Shown: positions 57,047-64,000 of the stretch, one piece after another
Layout: the number at the start of each line of letters is the position of its first letter
Numbering within the stretch: the stretch's first letter is position 1
Assembly (NCBI RefSeq): GCF_003855155.1
Contig: NZ_CP034073.1
Location: 3,348,001-3,412,000 of the forward strand
Length of the DNA stretch: 64,000 bases
From: Shewanella psychromarinicola
Lineage (GTDB): Bacteria; Pseudomonadota; Gammaproteobacteria; Enterobacterales; Shewanellaceae
Direction: 5' to 3'
The notes under the pieces: model-generated
Told to the model about the DNA's origin: nothing
The model's database searches: none
What the model saw: only the letters and a program-made list of their open reading frames with translations
Position numbers and translations under genes: made by a program

Positions 57047-59188
57047 TTAGAATGCGAAACTAACATTGAGCTCCAATGAGCGGCCTGCACCGGCTATTGG
57101 TTCAAAGCCGTTACTGCTGTCTGCTTTGTATTGTGCAACACTGACACCGCCCAGCGGCAATTGATAATAGTCATCGAGTAGGTTGTTCACTGCGATGGTC
57201 ATTGTCACATCTTGCCATTGAATACTGCTGCTTAAGTTAAGCCGTGAGTAACAGTCTGTTGAGTTTTCTAAACGCTGACTATCAACGCGATCTTTGCTTG
57301 CAACCCATTGCCAGCTAACACTATTTTGCCAATCCCCCCGTTCTTGCTGTAAAGCCAACTCAGTTTGCAAAGGCTTTATTTGATATAAGGGCTCGTTACT
57401 GTCATTTCTTTCCCCGCGAGTCGCACTGACATTAGCGACCATTAGCCACTTACCACTGCTGTTTTCTGCTAGTTGATATTCAGCATCCATACGTGCGCCA
57501 AACAGGGTGGCGTCAACATTGGCAAATTGTAAAATATTACGCCGAGTATTGGCCATTGTGGTTTTGTTAAAATGACCTACCACATCGGCATCGATATAGT
57601 CTTTAATGGTGCTATACCAGGCGGTTGCACTAAAAGCTAAATCGTCTTGTACCAGCTTGTATGCTGCACTTAAGGTATGTGCCGTTTCGGCGCTAAGATC
57701 AGGATTACCAATATAGCCATTTGCATCACCGTACCAACCAATCATAGTCGTGGCCATGGTGCTTTGACCCCAGCTATAGCGTTCATATAAATTAGGCGCG
57801 CGGCTCTTTCTCGCTAAGCCTAATTCAATGACTTCGGTATCACTCAATTGATAACGCGCAAGCAGGGTAGCGTCGATAATATTGTCATTGCGCTTACGAT
57901 AAAGGTCATTGAACTCGTTAGCTGCGGTAGCATTCACATTTGTCATGCCCATCATGCTCATGGTGTTGTAGGGTTGTACTTCACCTGTGCTTGTTGACAC
58001 ATATTCATAGCGTACACCAGCCGACAGCCACCAACGACGATTTAAGGTTTGCTGCCATTCACCATAAAGAGCTGCGCGTTGACGCTTGCCGTCATTAATA
58101 TTGATATAATCATTGGGCCCCATCATGGTAGAACCATTAATAGCAGGCCAAGTATCATCAAGTTGATAAACATAATATTCTTGCCCAATCAGCAAGGTAC
58201 TGTCTGAACTTATGGGTAATAGCCAATGCAGTTGGTAGCTGTAATCTTTACCTGTGGTTTCCATTGGCATCATGCCGATTTTTTCGTCAGTAAAAAATCC
58301 CATTTCATGTTCAACACTGTGCCAATTGACTTGGGACGTGAACAGACCTTCGTTATCGAGTTGCAATTGATAGCGGGCTAAAGCGCCATAACTGTCATTG
58401 TTAGTCATGTCCATATATTGGTTGGCAAAACCTTGATAAGGAATATGCTGATGTGTGAGTTTAATGGCAATTTGTTGGCTATCGTCTTGCCAAGCTGCGG
58501 TTAAGGCATGATTTTGTGATTGGTATAGCGTGTCTAATACTTTATCGCCATGACCATCGGTATAGCTGTTTGCATCTTCAAATGAGCCTTGATAACTAAC
58601 ACTGAGTTCTTTGCTTGCTAGGGTCGCATTGACACCAGCTAAAAAGGCGTCGCTAGCGCTGCGATAACCTGCAGCCACATTACCGCTGTGCCATGTGACC
58701 GTATCGCTATTCGCAAAAATGGGATTTAAGCTACTGATTTTTATCACACCGGCAATATTATCGCCGCCAGCACTGACAGGAGATACCCCCGCGACCACCT
58801 GCGCAGAACTGATTTGATTTGCAGACACATAGGAGAGCGGCGGATTCATGTGATTGGCACATGATGCGGTAATGTCGCTGCCATCAATAAGTATCTTAAT
58901 GCGATCGCCCATCATGCCATTTAAAATAGGTAAGGCTGATACGCCACCGGCTTGTGAAAAATCGACGCCTTGTTTTTTGAGTAGATTTTCTGCTGAGCCT
59001 AACAGGTCTTTATGTGCAGTTTGTTGTCCGTGTACCGTGACGTGTTCAATGCGAGAGCTATCTTGTGCAGTGTACTGCTTAGCTATCACTTGTGGCGTAA
59101 TGGCAACACTGATCGCCAATGCGATTGATGAGTAAAGCCAAGGAGTATTGCTTAATACATTAAGTGTTTGCTCAGTCGATTTTGTCAA
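57047..59188 (-). CDS. TonB-dependent outer-membrane receptor, possibly for copper
   Basis: 713-residue outer-membrane receptor with a signal peptide and no long N-terminal signalling extension. A plug domain (about 45-165) contains NGMMGDRIKILIDG and CANHMNPPLSY, and a beta-barrel follows, ending in phenylalanine (LNVSFAF). The Cys/His/Met cluster in the plug and the Met-rich stretch MSMMGM near 410 recall the OprC/NosA copper-receptor group, which is inference. GTG 59197 opens the frame, but AAAGG is correctly spaced only for TTG 59188, so that start is preferred. The 12-bp inverted repeat just upstream suggests repressor control. Confidence 0.85.
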   Translation of the reverse strand: MTKSTEQTLNVLSNTPWLYSSIALAISVAITPQVIAKQYTAQDSSRIEHVTVHGQQTAHKDLLGSAENLLKKQGVDFSQAGGVSALPILNGMMGDRIKILIDGSDITASCANHMNPPLSYVSANQISSAQVVAGVSPVSAGGDNIAGVIKISSLNPIFANSDTVTWHSGNVAAGYRSASDAFLAGVNATLASKELSVSYQGSFEDANSYTDGHGDKVLDTLYQSQNHALTAAWQDDSQQIAIKLTHQHIPYQGFANQYMDMTNNDSYGALARYQLQLDNEGLFTSQVNWHSVEHEMGFFTDEKIGMMPMETTGKDYSYQLHWLLPISSDSTLLIGQEYYVYQLDDTWPAINGSTMMGPNDYININDGKRQRAALYGEWQQTLNRRWWLSAGVRYEYVSTSTGEVQPYNTMSMMGMTNVNATAANEFNDLYRKRNDNIIDATLLARYQLSDTEVIELGLARKSRAPNLYERYSWGQSTMATTMIGWYGDANGYIGNPDLSAETAHTLSAAYKLVQDDLAFSATAWYSTIKDYIDADVVGHFNKTTMANTRRNILQFANVDATLFGARMDAEYQLAENSSGKWLMVANVSATRGERNDSNEPLYQIKPLQTELALQQERGDWQNSVSWQWVASKDRVDSQRLENSTDCYSRLNLSSSIQWQDVTMTIAVNNLLDDYYQLPLGGVSVAQYKADSSNGFEPIAGAGRSLELNVSFAF

Positions 59189-59212
59189 AACGATCACCTT
59201 TTTCGGTCAAGG

Positions 59213-59249
59213 ATATGTACCATTGATGAATGCTATTAATGGTACATAT
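59213..59249. promoter_or_regulatory. 12-bp perfect inverted repeat upstream of the TonB receptor: candidate operator
   Basis: ATATGTACCATT (59213-59224) and AATGGTACATAT (59238-59249) are separated by 13 bases, so the half-site centres are 25 bp apart on similar faces of the helix. It lies about 25 to 60 bases before the start codon. It does not resemble Fur or Zur consensus boxes. The protein that would bind it is unknown. Confidence 0.6.
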
Positions 59250-59418
59250 GAGATTTGAAAAAATTATAACCTGCTAATAAACTTAATAAATGCGGCATAT
59301 TGTCGCACCTTTGTTTAAACTTGCGTCATAGGATGAGTTAATATTTTAATGACACATGAGTCAGGCTATCCACTACGCCGATAAGTGATGATATTGGTAC
59401 TATTTACACATTAAGGTC

Positions 59419-59448
59419 TTGTTATTTTGATACAAGCTTGCTTATACT
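59419..59448 (+). promoter_or_regulatory. Probable sigma-70 promoter of the thi operon
   Basis: TTGTTA (59419-59424) and TATACT (59443-59448) are spaced by 18 bases, putting the transcription start near the first base of the riboswitch. Confidence 0.6.
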
Positions 59449-59457
59449 GGCGGACAT

Positions 59458-59540
59458 CTTGTCGGAGTGCCATTATGGCTGAGACCGTTTATTCGGGATC
59501 CGTTGAACCTGATCAGGCTAGAACCTGCGAAGGAAACAAG
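59458..59540 (+). promoter_or_regulatory. TPP riboswitch (THI element)
   Basis: Thiamine-pyrophosphate aptamer upstream of thiC. The conserved strings are present in order: GGAGTGCC, GGCTGAGA, TGAACCTGATCAGG and CCTGCGAAGGAA. Helix P1 forms between CTTGT (59458-59462) and ACAAG (59536-59540). Binding of TPP should lower thiC expression. About 220 bases separate the aptamer from the thiC start, and the switch mechanism probably lies there. Confidence 0.95.
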
Positions 59541-59629
59541 CGTAATAATCATGATTATTGAGGAAGATAAATAAAGTATTAACAACAGAATAAGTGATGC
59601 TTAATCCCGGGTCTATTTATCGGTTTTGA

Positions 59630-61780
<2,151 letters not shown>

Positions 61781-61785
61781 TCACT

Positions 61786-63504
61786 ATGAATTCAACGACG
61801 CTTGTCAGTGAATACATAACGCCAACACCACCTATTGTTTGGACTATAGCCGGTTCAGACAGTGGTGGTGGGGCTGGTATTCAAGCTGATTTATTAACCA
61901 TGCAGGATTTATCGTGTCACGGGTGTAGCGTGATAACCACCTTAACCGCGCAAAACTCCGTTAGTGTAAGCCTGGTTGAGCCTGTTTCTGAACCTATGCT
62001 ATTGGCACAATTTGCGAGTTTACTGGCTGACTTACCGCCAGTTGCGATTAAAATCGGACTGTTGGCATCCCAAGCTCAGGTAGACCTATTGGCGGAGTGT
62101 TTGACTCAAATGCGAATGACGCGAAAGATTAGGCCGTTTGTGATACTTGATCCTGTGATGGTCGCCAGCAGTGGTGCTAGCTTTAATCCTATGGATCTCG
62201 ATTTTAGTCCTCTTATTGGCTTAATTGACTTATTAACCCCTAATCAACATGAATTACGCCGCTTATGTCGTCATTCCGTTTTGGCACAACATCGAACTGA
62301 TGAGATAGATGTTGAACCGCCTGTTGAGTCATCTAATAGATCATCTATTGAAATAAACACCGTTAGCACTTTGCAACAGCAGATGATCAACAACGCTAAG
62401 TGGTTATCAGATAGCTTTAACTGCCATGTACTCGCCAAAGGAGGTGATGCCCTGTGGCAGCACCAATTTGCGATAGATATTTATGTGAGTAAAGCCGTAA
62501 AGGGCGCCAGTATTGCCCACGATAATGCATCATTTACATTAACCAGTCCGCGGATAACCTTGAGCAATAATCATGGCAGTGGTTGTACATTATCATCTGC
62601 TATTGCATGCTTTATCGCCCATGATTTGGTGGTGCATGACGCTATCGTATTGGCAAAAGCTTATGTCAGTAAAGGCTTAGCATTAGGCTTCTGTCCTGGG
62701 CAAGGTGCTGGTGTGTTAGCCCGAACGGGTTGGCCCGATGATCTAGAGGTTATGCCGTTAATCAACTTAATCACATCAGGCAATCTAGCTCAAGCTTTTA
62801 CGGTTAAGCGCGCGGCGCATAATGGCTTTACAGGCTTGCTTCAACCGTTAGGTATTTATCCCGTTGTTGATGATCTTAATATCCTAAAACAACTGCTAGT
62901 AGTAGGTTGCAAGACAATCCAATATCGCACTAAGCTCGATCCAGATGCAGACTGTCAGCCGCGATTACCACTGGAAAACAATATCATCACTGCGATTAAA
63001 CTGGGTCGCGAGTTTCATGCTCAGTTATTTATCAATGACCATTGGCAATTAGCGCTTAAACACGGTGCTTTTGGGGTTCACTTAGGTCAAGAAGACATGG
63101 CAAGTGCAGATTTAAGCGCGATTGCCGATGGTGGACTTGCATTAGGCTTATCCAGTCACAGTTATTTTGAAGCCTTGTTAGCCCACCAGTATTCACCATC
63201 CTATATTGCCCTCGGGCATATTTTTGCCACCACCACTAAAAAAATGCCATCAGCCCCCCAAGGGGTCAATAAGCTGACTCGTTATGTCAGCTTATTTTCG
63301 CGTCATTATCCAACCGTAGCGATTGGCGGAATCAATCTCAGTAACCTTGCGTTAATTGCTAAGACAGGGGTGGGTGATGCTGCGGTTGTCAGGGCTGTGA
63401 CCACTGCTGTAGATCCCGCCAAGGCTTATCTAGCCTTGCATCACAAATGGCTACAGCTTACACGGTCGTTACCGCAAGTGAATTTATCTGCGGAGGGCGT
63501 ATGA
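61786..63504 (+). CDS. Bifunctional HMP(-P) kinase / thiamine-phosphate synthase (ThiD-ThiE fusion)
   Basis: 572-residue fusion. The N-terminal ThiD kinase (about 1-330) opens with TIAGSDSGGGAGIQADL and contains the ATP-site NNHGSGCTLSSAI near 261. The C-terminal ThiE part (about 350-560) has YPVVDDLNILKQLL, the QYRTK phosphate-site variant of QLR-K, INDHWQLALKHGAFGVHLGQ, LGLSSHSYFE, ALGHIFATTTK and VAIGGI. An insert of about 30 residues (around 165-195) separates ThiD motifs. It begins five bases after thiC and overlaps thiF by four (ATGA), so the pathway enzymes are co-translated. Confidence 0.92.
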   Translation: MNSTTLVSEYITPTPPIVWTIAGSDSGGGAGIQADLLTMQDLSCHGCSVITTLTAQNSVSVSLVEPVSEPMLLAQFASLLADLPPVAIKIGLLASQAQVDLLAECLTQMRMTRKIRPFVILDPVMVASSGASFNPMDLDFSPLIGLIDLLTPNQHELRRLCRHSVLAQHRTDEIDVEPPVESSNRSSIEINTVSTLQQQMINNAKWLSDSFNCHVLAKGGDALWQHQFAIDIYVSKAVKGASIAHDNASFTLTSPRITLSNNHGSGCTLSSAIACFIAHDLVVHDAIVLAKAYVSKGLALGFCPGQGAGVLARTGWPDDLEVMPLINLITSGNLAQAFTVKRAAHNGFTGLLQPLGIYPVVDDLNILKQLLVVGCKTIQYRTKLDPDADCQPRLPLENNIITAIKLGREFHAQLFINDHWQLALKHGAFGVHLGQEDMASADLSAIADGGLALGLSSHSYFEALLAHQYSPSYIALGHIFATTTKKMPSAPQGVNKLTRYVSLFSRHYPTVAIGGINLSNLALIAKTGVGDAAVVRAVTTAVDPAKAYLALHHKWLQLTRSLPQVNLSAEGV

Positions 63505-64000
63505 ACACTTTATCTGATAGGCACTATATCCAGTACTCGCGCACCATGTTACTGAGCAATATAGGGGAAGCGGGTCAACTTGCCATTATGAATAGCGCGG
63601 TGGTGATTGTCGGCGTTGGTGGATTAGGCCATGTAGTGGCGCATTACCTCGCGGCAGCAGGTGTTCAGCACATGCTGTTAATTGACCACGATGTTGTTGA
63701 GTTATCAAACTTACCAAGGCAACTGTTGTTCACGGCCGCAGATATTGGCCAAGCAAAAGTCAAGGTTGCAAAAAAGGTGCTAAGTGCTGCTTACCCTGAG
63801 ATCAACATCGATGTGCTAGCGGGAAAAGTCACGGCCCAGCATTTTAATAAGCTTGCCAAGCAACAGATGAGTAAAACCGTGGTGTTTGACTGCACTGATA
63901 ATGTCAGTGCTAGGCAGCTTATTAACCAAATGTGTGTTGAGCATCAATTGACACTGGTTAGTGGGGCGATCAGTGGTTATCAAGGACAAGTGTTTTGTAT
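63501..64000 (+). CDS. thiF: ThiF/MoeB/HesA-family sulfur-carrier adenylyltransferase, 5' part (cut by window end)
   Basis: Starts at ATG 63501 within the thiDE stop and remains open to the last base, about 166 codons. MNTLSDRHYIQYSRTMLLSNIGEAGQ-like opening is followed by the nucleotide loop VIVGVGGLGHVV near residue 35, the adenylation segment LIDHDVVELSNLPRQLLF near 61, and the DCTDN motif near 131. ThiF adenylates the sulfur carrier ThiS. The operon context selects ThiF among close relatives. The rest, including the CxxC zinc motifs and the catalytic cysteine, is beyond the window. Confidence 0.9.
   Translation, partial: MNTLSDRHYIQYSRTMLLSNIGEAGQLAIMNSAVVIVGVGGLGHVVAHYLAAAGVQHMLLIDHDVVELSNLPRQLLFTAADIGQAKVKVAKKVLSAAYPEINIDVLAGKVTAQHFNKLAKQQMSKTVVFDCTDNVSARQLINQMCVEHQLTLVSGAISGYQGQVFC

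Overview
The window reads as a chromosomal segment of a low- to mid-GC gammaproteobacterium of the order Alteromonadales, most likely Shewanella. This rests on protein content and gene order: PepN next to a DUF2835 protein, the large 180-kDa-class NAD-glutamate dehydrogenase beside pyrD-zapC, LetA split into two genes, a ThiD-ThiE fusion, and the prc-proQ-msrC-letAB-rsmF and mltD-gloB-(yafS)-rnhA-dnaQ blocks that enterobacteria share. The species call is inference from content, not from a search. Nearly all the DNA is housekeeping. The accessory material is one insertion sequence, one stretch of decaying genes, and an envelope cassette of unknown substrate.

Layout. 0-4.1 kb: a KefB/KefC-type cation/proton antiporter converging on metG at a shared bidirectional terminator. 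4.2-11.3 kb: a long co-oriented run, apbC-udk-dcd-pabC-mltG-tmk-holB-pilZ-tatD, several genes overlapping by 1-4 bases. 11.3-13.3 kb: a non-coding, hairpin-rich stretch and a complete IS110-family (IS1111-group) element with a candidate guide RNA. 13.4-24.2 kb: rsmF, a SpmA-SpmB fusion, letB and split letA, SOS-type yebG, msrC, proQ and prc. 24.4-27.2 kb: pepN and a DUF2835 gene. 27.6-34.4 kb: a four-gene DUF1302-DUF1329-YCF48-RND cassette. 34.7-41.4 kb: gdhB, pyrD and zapC. 41.4-44.8 kb: five minus-strand reading frames, four of them broken. 45.4-50.0 kb: a Cache chemoreceptor, a small unknown gene, rraA and an AsmA-family gene. 50.3-56.6 kb: mltD-gloB, a methyltransferase, rnhA/dnaQ and a TIGR03503-like gene. 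57.0-59.2 kb: a TonB-dependent receptor behind a 12-bp inverted repeat. 59.4-64.0 kb: a TPP riboswitch and thiC-thiDE-thiF, the last gene cut by the window end.

The observation most worth following is in the IS1111-group element. The roughly 225 bases of non-coding DNA after its transposase contain a 7-mer identical to the left flank and an 8-mer complementary to the right flank. Laid on the reconstructed empty site they tile a 14-bp target with a one-base overlap, as expected of the guide segments of a bridge/seek RNA. Other leads are the decaying phosphotransferase/phosphatase/SDR operon, the cassette ending in an RND exporter, the palindrome upstream of the TonB receptor, and a hairpin that could hide the thiC ribosome-binding site downstream of the riboswitch. 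All start-site choices and functional assignments come from reading the sequence only.
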